Shown one piece after another: positions 51,068-59,493 of a DNA stretch of 64,000 nucleotides. The notes below the pieces were generated by a model. It did no database searches and was not told the origin of the DNA. It worked only from the letters and a program-made list of their open reading frames with translations. The position numbers were made by a program, and so were the translations under genes. This DNA comes from Paenactinomyces guangxiensis (GTDB taxonomy: Bacteria; Bacillota; Bacilli; Thermoactinomycetales; Thermoactinomycetaceae), in assembly GCF_016055185.1 (NCBI RefSeq), contig NZ_JAECVR010000009.1:89024-153023 (forward strand). The letters are read 5' to 3'. Numbering within the stretch: position 1 is the first letter of the stretch; each line of letters starts with the position of its first letter.

Positions 51068-54023
51068 GCTGCATTCCTCCTTGATCAATCATTTCAGGAA
51101 TCGGTACAAAATCATGGCGCTTCCATTTCTCTTCCACCTTCACACCAATCTGCGGTTGCCGGTTGCCATAGCGGTGGTTGGCGCGCGGCAGCGGGGATTC
51201 TCCTTTTGGTTCCAGCACTTCCATTTTGACACCCATCTCCTTAAAGTTCGGTGTGTGGGTGATTTTGTCGTGATAGCTGCTGGTTAAGCGGTTCACAGCG
51301 GCAATATCCTCAGACGTATTCATGGTCAGATACAATTCTTTCCCTTTTACATGGTCGGTGACGAGAACTCTTACTTCTACTTTGCCGAACGGTGAGGTAA
51401 GGCGAACCAGGGCCCCGTCCTTAATCCCCCGTTCTTCCGCCAGTTCAGGAGAAACTTCCAGCCATGGGTGAGGAACTTTGTGAGTGATTCCTTTCGATTT
51501 ATATGTCATGTTCCCCTCATGGAAGTGTTCCAGCAGTCGCCCATTATTCAAGTGTAAGTCGTATTCTTCCCCTGCTTCGAAGGGAGGTGTCCAATCGACG
51601 GGGAACAACCGTGCTTTGCCGTCGGGAAAGGCAAACTTTTCCGTGTACAGCAAAGGGGTTCCCTCACCATCCGGTGCCACCGGCCAAAGTTGGCTGTTCC
51701 AGCCTTCAAGCCGTTCATAACTCACCCCGGCAAATACCGGTGCCAGCCGGGCGGCCTCAGCCATGATTTCACCGGGATGAGAATAATTCCAATTTGCTCC
51801 GAGCCGGTTGGCTACCTCCTGAATGATTTGCCAATCCGGTTTGCAATCGCCAAGCGGCTCGAACACTTGGTAAAAACGCTGGATTCTGCGTTCGGTATTG
51901 GTAAATGTTCCCTCTTTTTCCAGACTGGGAGCGGCAGGCAAAACCACATCCGCGTACTGTGCCGTTTTCGTAAAAAAGATATCCTGCACCACGAAAAACT
52001 CAAGTTTTTCAAATGCATCGTGCACATGGTTGGAGTTGGAATCCACAATGGCCATATCTTCGCCGAACAGATACAACGCCTTCAGTTTACCGTCATGAAT
52101 CGCTTCGACCATTTGATGATTGTTTAATCCCGGCTCTTTCGGCAATGTTACACCCCACGCCTCCTCGTAACGGGCGCGAACCTTCGCATCCTGAACCGCT
52201 TCATAACCCGGGAACCAGGCCGGCATCGTGCCAAAATCACAAGCACCTTGCACGTTATTATGACCACGGAGCGGGTAGGCTCCGGTACCCGGTTTGCCAT
52301 AATTGCCTGTCACCAACAGCAGATTGGATATGGCGGTACTTGTCTCGGTTCCCCCTAAATGTTGGGTAACCCCCATTGCCCATAATCCGCAGACGCTTTT
52401 CGCCTCCGTGATCATGGTTGCCACCTTTACCAGTTCTTCTTTGGATATGCCGGTTTTTTCCGCGGCGAACTCCAGAGTATATTTTTCCAGTGATTTCACG
52501 TACTCCTCAAAGCCGTGTACTCTCTCTTTTATAAAGTCTTTATCTTCCCACCCCTGGTCGATAATATATTTGCTGACCGCGTTAAGCCAAATCAAATCCG
52601 TTGCCGGCTCGGGGTGCAGATAGACGTCAGCACGTTGGGCCAATTCGTTCATCCGCAAATCGGAGACAATCAGTTTTTGCCCGAACAATTTATGGGCACG
52701 CTTGATGCGCGTAGCCAATACGGGGTGAGATTCAGCGGGGTTAGCGCCAATAACAAGCACCAAATCGGCACTCGCAATATCGTGTATGGTCCCTGCGTCT
52801 CCACCAATGCCAACCGTCCTCATCAAACCTGCGGTGGCCGGAGATTGACAATAACGGGAGCAATTGTCCACATTATTCGTATCCATGACGGCTCGGGCAA
52901 ATTTTTGAAACAGATAGTTCTCTTCATTGGTACATTTAGATGATGCAATGTAACCGATCGAGTCCGGTCCGTGCTTTTCCTTTAGCTCCGACAACCTGCC
53001 CGTAATCAGGTCAAGTGCTTCATCCCATGTAGCCTCTACGAATTTATCACCTTTACGGATCAAGGGTTTGGTTAAACGCTCCTCGCTGTTGATAAAGTCC
53101 CAGCCCCACTTCCCTTTCACACAGGTAGAAATACCGTTGACCGGGGCTTCAACTTGTGGCTCCACTTTAAGTATCTTCCGGCCTTTGGTCCAGATTTCAA
53201 AACTGCATCCAACACCACAATAGGTACATACCGTCTTGGTCCGTTTAATGCGCGGCTCCCGCATGGCAGCTTCAACTTCAGAAAGGGCAAAAATTTCTTT
53301 GTAGCCTGGTTCAACCTCTTTGGTAAGATTGATCATCGGTTCCAAAACGTCAAAGGGCATTCCCGTCATGTAACCAGCCTCGCCAAGCATGGACTTTTCC
53401 ATTAATGCATTGCATGGACAAACGGTGACACAGTGTCCGCAAGATACACAAGACGATTGGTCAATCGGAACATCATTGTCCCAGATCACACGCGGCACGT
53501 CCCGGTTCCAGTCTATGCTTAGCACCTCGCTCACCTGCAAATCCTGACAAGCCTCCACACACCTGCCGCACAAAATACATTGATCCGGTTCATAACGGTA
53601 CATGGGATGGGAATTGTCCGGAGGATAGGGTTTGGGCGTGAATTCATACTTTTGATGATCCAGTTGCAAATACTCCGCCGTATTATGAACGACACAGTTT
53701 CCGTTGTTGTTGTCACAAACTGTACAGTAGAGCTCATGATTTTTTAAAATGCGGGACATGGCTTCAAGTTGAGCCTCCCTCGCCCGACTGGTCAAGGTAT
53801 TAACAACCATTCCGGGCTGCGCTTCTTCCGAACAGGCTCGCTTCAGTTCCCCGTTAACTTCTACAAAACATGTGTCACATGTCATGATAATCCCCAAATT
53901 GGAATGAAAGCAGATGGCGGGAATGTAGTGATCCTGAGACATCGCCACATCAAGAATGGTTTGTCCTTTTTCAGCCCGAAACTCTTTGTCGTTAATTTGA
54001 ATTGAAAACCCTTGATCACTCAA
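51042..54023 (-). CDS. Formate dehydrogenase alpha subunit (NuoG-like N-terminus, Mo/W-bis-MGD)
   Basis: 993 aa. In order: a [2Fe-2S] ferredoxin domain (ICFHSNLG...MTCDTC, about 37-70); a His/Cys [4Fe-4S] site (HELYCTVCDNNNGNC); two [4Fe-4S] motifs (CILCGRCVEAC and CVSCGHCVTVC); then the molybdopterin domain starting VCTYCGVGC. The active site NCSRYCQSPATAGL has Cys where some enzymes have selenocysteine. It oxidises formate, probably in the cytosol. Start is TTG (54023) nine bases after GGTGG. Groups with DUF1641 and an OFA transporter. Confidence 0.95.
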   Translation of the reverse strand: MSDQGFSIQINDKEFRAEKGQTILDVAMSQDHYIPAICFHSNLGIIMTCDTCFVEVNGELKRACSEEAQPGMVVNTLTSRAREAQLEAMSRILKNHELYCTVCDNNNGNCVVHNTAEYLQLDHQKYEFTPKPYPPDNSHPMYRYEPDQCILCGRCVEACQDLQVSEVLSIDWNRDVPRVIWDNDVPIDQSSCVSCGHCVTVCPCNALMEKSMLGEAGYMTGMPFDVLEPMINLTKEVEPGYKEIFALSEVEAAMREPRIKRTKTVCTYCGVGCSFEIWTKGRKILKVEPQVEAPVNGISTCVKGKWGWDFINSEERLTKPLIRKGDKFVEATWDEALDLITGRLSELKEKHGPDSIGYIASSKCTNEENYLFQKFARAVMDTNNVDNCSRYCQSPATAGLMRTVGIGGDAGTIHDIASADLVLVIGANPAESHPVLATRIKRAHKLFGQKLIVSDLRMNELAQRADVYLHPEPATDLIWLNAVSKYIIDQGWEDKDFIKERVHGFEEYVKSLEKYTLEFAAEKTGISKEELVKVATMITEAKSVCGLWAMGVTQHLGGTETSTAISNLLLVTGNYGKPGTGAYPLRGHNNVQGACDFGTMPAWFPGYEAVQDAKVRARYEEAWGVTLPKEPGLNNHQMVEAIHDGKLKALYLFGEDMAIVDSNSNHVHDAFEKLEFFVVQDIFFTKTAQYADVVLPAAPSLEKEGTFTNTERRIQRFYQVFEPLGDCKPDWQIIQEVANRLGANWNYSHPGEIMAEAARLAPVFAGVSYERLEGWNSQLWPVAPDGEGTPLLYTEKFAFPDGKARLFPVDWTPPFEAGEEYDLHLNNGRLLEHFHEGNMTYKSKGITHKVPHPWLEVSPELAEERGIKDGALVRLTSPFGKVEVRVLVTDHVKGKELYLTMNTSEDIAAVNRLTSSYHDKITHTPNFKEMGVKMEVLEPKGESPLPRANHRYGNRQPQIGVKVEEKWKRHDFVPIPEMIDQGGMQHGQSDHPH

Positions 54024-54154
54024 GTTTTAACACCACCCATTCCCCAAAACAAAATAGTTTTCATTGATATAGCGTCTCCCCTGCATGGAAAAATTATGCA
54101 TAATCGGAAATCATAACATTGGTTGATGTGAATGAAGCATCTAACCCGCCCTCT

Positions 54155-55417
54155 TTACGCCTTCTTTAATTCCAGCTGTCCACCTTGCTTCCGGATTCGC
54201 CTGATATCGAGGCGAATCAACAATGAAGTAACCAGCGCGATTGCCAGCAGCACAGCAAAAATATAAAATGCACTATTGTAACTGTTGGTGGTTTCCCGGA
54301 TATACGCTACCGCCATCGGGCCCACCACCCCCGCCAAGGACCACGCTGTCAGAAGGTAACCGTGGATCGCCCCCAACTCTTTTGTGCCAAATAGATCGGC
54401 GATGAAAGCCGGAAGCGATGAAAAACCGCCGCCATATATAGTGAGAATGGTATAAATGAAGATTTGAAACAGAATGGCACTCGTTACGACGGGTAATACC
54501 AGAAAAGCGATTAACTGAATGATAAAAAATGTCAAGTAGACGTTAGGCCGGCCGATGTAGTCTGAAAGGGCTGCCCAGACGATCCGTCCGCCACCGTTAA
54601 AGATACCCATTAACCCCACCATACCTGCGGCGGCAATTGGAGTCATACCCACCTTTTCCTGTGCCATTGGTGAGGCCACAGATATCAACATGATACCGGA
54701 GGAAATGTTAACTAACATCATCAACCACAACATCCAAAAACGTCTGGTCTTTACCGCCTCATTGGCAGTCAGCTGGGCAAGGTCGGCTTTAACCCGAGGA
54801 ATCCCGCCTGTGTCTGTGTCTTTTTTCATCCCTTCGGGCTTCCAACCCTCCGGCGGCCTTTCAATATAGGAGGCTCCCAGAAACATTAAAAGAAAGTACG
54901 AGGCCCCCAATATGTAAAACGTGGGCGGAATTCCTACAGTCTGCATGAGGGCTGCCGCGACTGGCCCCGCAACGAGCGAGCCAACACCGAATCCGAAAAC
55001 GGCCATCCCTGTGGCCAGCCCTCGTCGGTCGGGAAACCATTTAACCAGTGTGGAGACAGGTGATATATAGCCAATTCCAAGGCCCAAACCACCAATAACA
55101 CCATAGGTAAGATAAAAACCCCATAGAGACCCGGCCGAAATGGAAAGACCGGCACCGACCAATCCCCCGGCAAATAAAATCGCTGCTGCCATAGCTGAAA
55201 ATCTCGGCCCGCGTCTTTCGACAAACCGCCCGAATAAGGCTGCTGACAGACCAAGAAAGAAAATAGCGATTGTAAAGGCAAAGGCCACGTCTGTACTATC
55301 CCACCCTAGTTCTGCTGTTAGTGGTTTTTTATAAACACTATACGCATAGACAGAGCCGATCGAGAGATGGATAGCTACTGCGGAAAGAGCAATGAGCCAT
55401 CTGTTTTTCTGTTTCAT
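54155..55417 (-). CDS. OFA-family MFS (oxalate/formate antiporter-like) transporter
   Basis: 420 aa, about twelve membrane helices. SVYAYSVYKKPLTAELGW near the start and GGLGLGIGYISPVSTLVKWFPDRRGLATG are the OFA signature region. The location upstream of formate dehydrogenase suggests formate/oxalate (or other carboxylate) import. ATG at 55417 is chosen because AAGGGGAAG precedes it; another start at 55480 has no ribosome-binding site. It is divergent from P4. Confidence 0.9.
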   Translation of the reverse strand: MKQKNRWLIALSAVAIHLSIGSVYAYSVYKKPLTAELGWDSTDVAFAFTIAIFFLGLSAALFGRFVERRGPRFSAMAAAILFAGGLVGAGLSISAGSLWGFYLTYGVIGGLGLGIGYISPVSTLVKWFPDRRGLATGMAVFGFGVGSLVAGPVAAALMQTVGIPPTFYILGASYFLLMFLGASYIERPPEGWKPEGMKKDTDTGGIPRVKADLAQLTANEAVKTRRFWMLWLMMLVNISSGIMLISVASPMAQEKVGMTPIAAAGMVGLMGIFNGGGRIVWAALSDYIGRPNVYLTFFIIQLIAFLVLPVVTSAILFQIFIYTILTIYGGGFSSLPAFIADLFGTKELGAIHGYLLTAWSLAGVVGPMAVAYIRETTNSYNSAFYIFAVLLAIALVTSLLIRLDIRRIRKQGGQLELKKA

Positions 55418-55592
55418 ATTAACTCTTACTTCCCCTTGTTCAGTGTTAAATTTAGTATCAACAATCCGGTTAGTCATCATTCAAGGAAGGAAATAGGAAA
55501 TTCATGTAACAAACACTGAAAGGGTCTACAATTGGAATGAGATTGGAAATAAATTGCACATCAAATCCCTCGTGACGTAAAAGGAGAAATTT

Positions 55593-55703
55593 ATGATGTA
55601 TCTAAGTTCAAAGTTAGATTACAGATGCGGCAATGATGTTTCAAAACTAACGAATAGACCAGAAATTGGAGGCGATAGCTGGTTCAGCTATCGCCTTTTT
55701 TAA
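55593..55703 (+). CDS. Peptide gene P4, dispersed member of the P1-P3 family (36 aa, ends inside a terminator)
   Basis: The leader and start (GACGTAAAAGGAGAAATTTATG) match P1's with one difference. The first half, MMYLSSKLDYRCGND, aligns with P1 and P3; the PTE end is lost. Instead the frame continues through the hairpin GGCGATAGCT/AGCTATCGCC and stops at 55701, so its last residues are read from a terminator stem. It may be a truncated duplicate or an active variant. Confidence 0.5.
   Translation: MMYLSSKLDYRCGNDVSKLTNRPEIGGDSWFSYRLF
55672..55702 (+). terminator. Terminator fused to peptide gene P4
   Basis: A perfect 10-bp stem, GGCGATAGCT with AGCTATCGCC, and a 5-nt loop GGTTC, followed by six T. 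Confidence 0.85.
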
Positions 55704-55722
55704 CGGCTCAATATGCTACCCT

Positions 55723-55962
55723 TTAAAAAATCAAAAAAGGAATAAAGAACCCAAACGGAATAAAAATAAACCATCCAAAGAACTGATTCGCTCCGGTTTG
55801 ATGGCGGGACGCGGCCGCGGCGGGGATAAAAACAACCCCGTTTTTACGCACTTCCTTGATGGTTCCGTATATTTCCTTTCCGTTCTTTAACAAAAGTTTC
55901 ATCGGCTTTCCCACATGCTGCCGGCCCAGCTGGTGAGGGGGAACATATTGAAGTTTACTCAT
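55723..55962 (-). CDS. Small hypothetical protein with hydrophobic C-terminus (79 aa)
   Basis: YVPPHQLGRQHVGKPMKLLLKNGKEIYGTIKEVRKNGVVFIP looks like a compact SH3/LSm-like beta unit. A hydrophobic tail (FFGWFIFIPFGFFIPFLIF) could anchor it. GGGAAG precedes the ATG at a distance of 10. Family not recognised; sporulation-linked small proteins of this type occur in Bacillales. Confidence 0.6.
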   Translation of the reverse strand: MSKLQYVPPHQLGRQHVGKPMKLLLKNGKEIYGTIKEVRKNGVVFIPAAAASRHQTGANQFFGWFIFIPFGFFIPFLIF

Positions 55963-56206
55963 CTTGAAACATCTTCCCTTCTTATGATTTTTTACATTAA
56001 TCTATGTCGGCCGGCCTCCGGCTGAAAGAGCCAATGAACCAGAAATAAAAAAACAGATGTCCGTTGATCACCCGCGAAAGATTCACACCATCACGTTCCA
56101 CAGACGGGGATGGGGAACTAATTTTATTCTATTCCCGGCATTCGTCTTTCCGTCTGCTCTCCTGGTGAATATAAATATGTAAACAAAATTGGACGAGGTG
56201 AACAGG

Positions 56207-56344
56207 ATGAGGTTCATCGCGGCGATTGGCTGGAAAATCGTTCGTTTTTTGTTCTCCGCTTTTGTGATGCCGAAAATATCCAAATGGGTCCGAACCCGTG
56301 GGCTGGCGTTTATAAAATCATTGGTCGCACCGGTGCAGCGTTGA
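56207..56344 (+). CDS. Small basic membrane-active peptide (45 aa)
   Basis: GAGGTGAACAGG precedes the ATG. The product starts RFIAAIGWKIVRFLFSAF and continues with MPKISKWVRTRGLAFIKSL, an amphipathic, strongly basic sequence (about nine Arg/Lys). No family recognised. Located upstream of the two glycine-rich peptide genes. Confidence 0.5.
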   Translation: MRFIAAIGWKIVRFLFSAFVMPKISKWVRTRGLAFIKSLVAPVQR

Positions 56345-56467
56345 GCAAGCAAAATGATCCAATGACAGGGCTAATTCATCATTTTTTGTAAGATGGGTAT
56401 CCGTCCTTCCGTTAAAACGGAAAACGAATAAACTGTAATTGACTCAAGGATAAGGAGGTGAAGCGGA

Positions 56468-56587
56468 ATGTCCAGTGGAGCTGGGTATGGTTTTTTTAAC
56501 TGGAGAACTCTTTTAATTTACCTGTTAGTCATTGCTACGATCTTTGTCTTAGTGGGTGGCTTTGGATTTGGTGGCTATGGATACTAA
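56468..56587 (+). CDS. 39-aa glycine-rich membrane peptide, copy 1 (YjcZ-like)
   Basis: AAGGAGGTGAAGCGGA precedes the ATG. A single helix (LLIYLLVIATIFVLVGG) is followed by FGFGGYGY. It resembles the small YjcZ/SscA-like sporulation peptides of Bacillales. It is a paralog of the next gene; start-proximal context and the segment WRTLLIYLLVIATIFV are identical. Confidence 0.75.
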   Translation: MSSGAGYGFFNWRTLLIYLLVIATIFVLVGGFGFGGYGY

Positions 56588-56672
56588 TTCACCTGGACCT
56601 GACCTTTCTTCCTATCCTTCAATGATCTCCGACTCACAGGACCGGATCAAACGGTAAAGGAGGTGAAGCGGA

Positions 56673-56792
56673 ATGAGTAAAGGATTCGGATTTGGACTCA
56701 GCTGGAGAACCCTGTTAATCTACCTGTTGGTGATTGCAACGATCTTCGTCTTTATCGGAGGCTTTGGATTCGGAGGATACGGATACTGCTGA
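56673..56792 (+). CDS. 39-aa glycine-rich membrane peptide, copy 2 (YjcZ-like)
   Basis: The same ribosome-binding context as copy 1. The product has WRTLLIYLLVIATIFVFIGG and FGFGGYGYC, ending in an extra Cys. The pair shows a recent tandem duplication with third-base differences. Terminator at 56900. Confidence 0.75.
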   Translation: MSKGFGFGLSWRTLLIYLLVIATIFVFIGGFGFGGYGYC

Positions 56793-56899
56793 TCCGGCAA
56801 GGATCTTCAGATAAACAAACGGGTGCATACCCCATCGTTCCCCTGCTTTTTAAAAAAGAGATTTGTCCTGCAAAATCGTTAATATGACATGGGAACAGG

Positions 56900-56936
56900 C
56901 CGATTCCTCTTCATATGCGGAGGAAATCGGTTTTTT
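56900..56936 (+). terminator. Terminator of the 39-aa peptide pair
   Basis: CCGATTCCTC (56900-56909) with GAGGAAATCGG (56920-56930) and six T. Confidence 0.82.
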
Positions 56937-57648
56937 ATTTATTAATGCTTACAGTTGTAATAAGAAATTTATCATAACGGTGTCTGGCAAAAGTATATTC
57001 AAACGGGATACCCGTATTTAAAAATCCCACTTGCTCAAGCTCAAGCACCGGGTCATCAGGTGCACACCCCAGATATTTTTGGTCCAGTTCATTCGGCTTG
57101 CAGGCGCGGATCTTGCGGTGGGAGCCGGCAATGGTTAACCCCAGTGTGTGCGTGATATGGTGGTAAACGGAGGAGTACAGGACCTCTTCGTTTAGGTCGG
57201 TGATCAAATGGGTCGGCATATAGGTCCGTTCCAGTACATAAGGTTCATCTTTAACAATTCTGAGACGAATAACATGGTACACAGGGGAATTTGTGTCTAT
57301 ATTCAGGTGGGCAGCCACTTCCTCTGAGGGAAACAGAACTTCAAACCGGATAATTTTGCTGGTAATCTTTTCGCCTTTCAGTACTTTTGTCAACCCGATG
57401 GTTTTTTCACTCACTACATTGACGTGATTTTTTTGAATCGCTGATTTGACAATAAATGTTCCATGCCCCCGCTTCCGATACAGCAACCCTTCCATGACAA
57501 GAATATCAAGGGCTCTTTTCATGGTCATCCGGCTGCACCCAAATTCCTTCGCCAGCGATAATTCATCTGGAATAGGCTGGTCAACCGGATAGCAGTCTTC
57601 CGTTATTCTTCTTCTCATCTCATTTGAAATTTGTTCATATTTACTCAT
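56935..57648 (-). CDS. GntR/HutC-family regulator with UTRA domain
   Basis: 237 aa. Winged helix at residues about 4-70 (DELSLAKEFGCSRMTMKRALDILVMEGLLYRKRGHGTF), then the UTRA ligand domain (about 90-235: VYHVIRLRIVKDEPYVLERTYMP). Likely senses a phosphosugar for the PTS operon at 58-61.5 kb, whose promoter carries a GTnTAnAC HutC-type operator. ATG at 57648 has AGGTGG seven bases upstream. Confidence 0.9.
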   Translation of the reverse strand: MSKYEQISNEMRRRITEDCYPVDQPIPDELSLAKEFGCSRMTMKRALDILVMEGLLYRKRGHGTFIVKSAIQKNHVNVVSEKTIGLTKVLKGEKITSKIIRFEVLFPSEEVAAHLNIDTNSPVYHVIRLRIVKDEPYVLERTYMPTHLITDLNEEVLYSSVYHHITHTLGLTIAGSHRKIRACKPNELDQKYLGCAPDDPVLELEQVGFLNTGIPFEYTFARHRYDKFLITTVSINK

Positions 57649-57819
57649 GTTCATACCACCTAATACTGTTTTTATGACTGGTGAACGGGAATACTGAAAA
57701 AGGAATATTTGTCGAATCCAATGATACGCACATTTGTGCTGTACATTGAAAACTGAATCGTATCATCACATAAAACGATTCCTGTCACGTGGGAAAGACC
57801 CGCCAACCATTGAACATGT

Positions 57820-57930
57820 ACCGTAGGGACTACGGGAAATTACGCTCGTGGAGAGGATCGCTTCAGACTCGTTGAAACGAGAAGCTCTGCCACTTCAGCG
57901 GAGAGACGTTCACATACCACTATGCCCTGA
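57820..57930 (+). pseudogene. Remnant of TnpB (IS200/IS605 family) C-terminus and right end
   Basis: The frame reads TVGTTGNYARGEDRFRLVET and ends at a TGA; TVGTTG-x-YA-x-GE is the typical C-terminal end of TnpB/OrfB proteins. The DNA includes the hairpin CTCTGC-7-GCGGAG followed by GACGTTCAC, like IS605 right ends (and the tail of omegaRNA). A stop codon lies just upstream in frame, so only the end survives. There is no tnpA. Confidence 0.6.
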
Positions 57931-58013
57931 GCCAGTTTAAATGGCAACTCCCCATCGTAAAGAATTTCGGAGACCTATGACGCGCATGATCAGATTGCTG
58001 CAATCTTATTTGA

Positions 58014-58040
58014 AAAAAGATGGTCCGGGGACCATCTTTT
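58014..58040 (-). terminator. Terminator of the PTS-GH1 operon
   Basis: AAAGATGGTCC pairs with GGACCATCTTT, directly after the GH1 stop codon, followed on the minus strand by T-rich sequence. Confidence 0.85.
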
Positions 58041-59459
58041 CTAGAAGCCGTTATTTTCTGCAACTGTTTTAAACCAGTATCCGCTTTTTTTCACCGTGCG
58101 TTCTCCGTCTTTATCAAGGTTCACGGACACAAAACCATATCTGTTTTTGTAAGCATTGGTCCAGGACCAGTTATCCATAAAGGTCCACAAGTGATATCCT
58201 TTGACATTGACGCCCTCTTGAATGGCTTGGTGCACCCATTTCAAATGTTCCCGGATAAATTCAATCCGGTAATCGTCCCGGATCATTCCTTTTTCGTCCC
58301 GGAAACGTTCCTCTCCTTCCACGCCCATTCCATTTTCTGAGATAAAACATTCAATGTTTCCATAGTTCTCTTTTACGTTGATCAGAATGTCATAGATTCC
58401 TTTTTCGTAAATTTCCCATCCTCTGTGGGGATTCATCTTACGGCCCGGCATCACATAAGGGTCAAAGAACCGTTCAGGCATCAAAGGCGCATCGGGATTG
58501 GGCATGTTTTCCTTTGCTTTCACCCTTCTGGGCTGATAATAGTTAATCCCGAGCAGATCCACTGTATTTTGTTTAATCAATGCACGGTCTCCTTCTGCCA
58601 CAGCGGGCAAATAGCCGTGTTCTTTTAAGAGATCAATCAAATCTTGCGGATACTCCCCTTTTACCGCCGGGTCCAGAAAACTTCTGTTAAAGAACAGATC
58701 CGCGATATGGGATGCTTTCAAATCAGCGGGATGGCTGCTTCTTGGATAGGAAGGCGTCAAATTTAAAATGATCCCGATTTTCCCATCCTGTATATCCAGC
58801 TTTTTGAATTCCCGTACCGCTTTTGCATGGGCAATAACCGTATGGTAGGCAACCTGAACGGCTCTTTGGAAATCAACGACATTGGGATAATGAAAATCAT
58901 ACAGATAGCCGCCTTCAACCGGTACGATCGGTTCATTATGGGTAAACCATTTCTTCACACGGTCCCCGAACAGTTCAAAACATATTTTAGCATACCTGGC
59001 ATAGGCATCAGTCACATCTCTGTTTTCCCAACCGCCAATCTTTTGCATCGCCAGCGGCATGTCAAAGTGAAATAGGTTAACGAACGGTTCAATTTCATTG
59101 GCAAGCAGTTCATTGATCACATTATTATAGAAATTGACTGCTTCTTGATTGATCTCACCGCTGCCGTCCGGAATCATCCTGGACCATGAGATTGAAAACC
59201 GGAAAGAGTTATGCCCCGTCTCTTTCATAAGCCGGATATCCTCTTTATACCGGTGATAAAAATCTGAAGTTTTGTCCGGGCCAATTCCGTTAAAAAACCG
59301 GTTGGGTTCTTTTTCATACCAATAATCCCAAATATTTAAACCTTTTCCGCCTTCCCTTGCGGCACCTTCAATCTGGGTGGCCGAGGTGGCGCTTCCCCAC
59401 CAGAAACCTTTTGGAAAACGAAACTGTATCTCTTGTTTAGTGTCTTTAATCGTTGTCAT
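58041..59459 (-). CDS. GH1 6-phospho-beta-glucosidase
   Basis: 472 aa. Family GH1 signatures are FPKGFWWGSATSATQIEG near the start, the acid/base Glu in WFTHNEP and the nucleophile Glu in CFISENGMG. It hydrolyses beta-glucoside-6-phosphates delivered by the adjacent PTS. ATG at 59459 (after AAGGTG) is preferred over one 17 codons upstream. Last gene of the operon. Confidence 0.95.
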   Translation of the reverse strand: MTTIKDTKQEIQFRFPKGFWWGSATSATQIEGAAREGGKGLNIWDYWYEKEPNRFFNGIGPDKTSDFYHRYKEDIRLMKETGHNSFRFSISWSRMIPDGSGEINQEAVNFYNNVINELLANEIEPFVNLFHFDMPLAMQKIGGWENRDVTDAYARYAKICFELFGDRVKKWFTHNEPIVPVEGGYLYDFHYPNVVDFQRAVQVAYHTVIAHAKAVREFKKLDIQDGKIGIILNLTPSYPRSSHPADLKASHIADLFFNRSFLDPAVKGEYPQDLIDLLKEHGYLPAVAEGDRALIKQNTVDLLGINYYQPRRVKAKENMPNPDAPLMPERFFDPYVMPGRKMNPHRGWEIYEKGIYDILINVKENYGNIECFISENGMGVEGEERFRDEKGMIRDDYRIEFIREHLKWVHQAIQEGVNVKGYHLWTFMDNWSWTNAYKNRYGFVSVNLDKDGERTVKKSGYWFKTVAENNGF

Positions 59460-59493
59460 GATCTTTTCACCTTTTTTAAAAACCTTTTGTTTT

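Noticed and set aside
56083..56352. 89-codon minus-strand frame
   Set aside because: It is antisense to the 45-aa peptide gene, which has a good ribosome-binding site.
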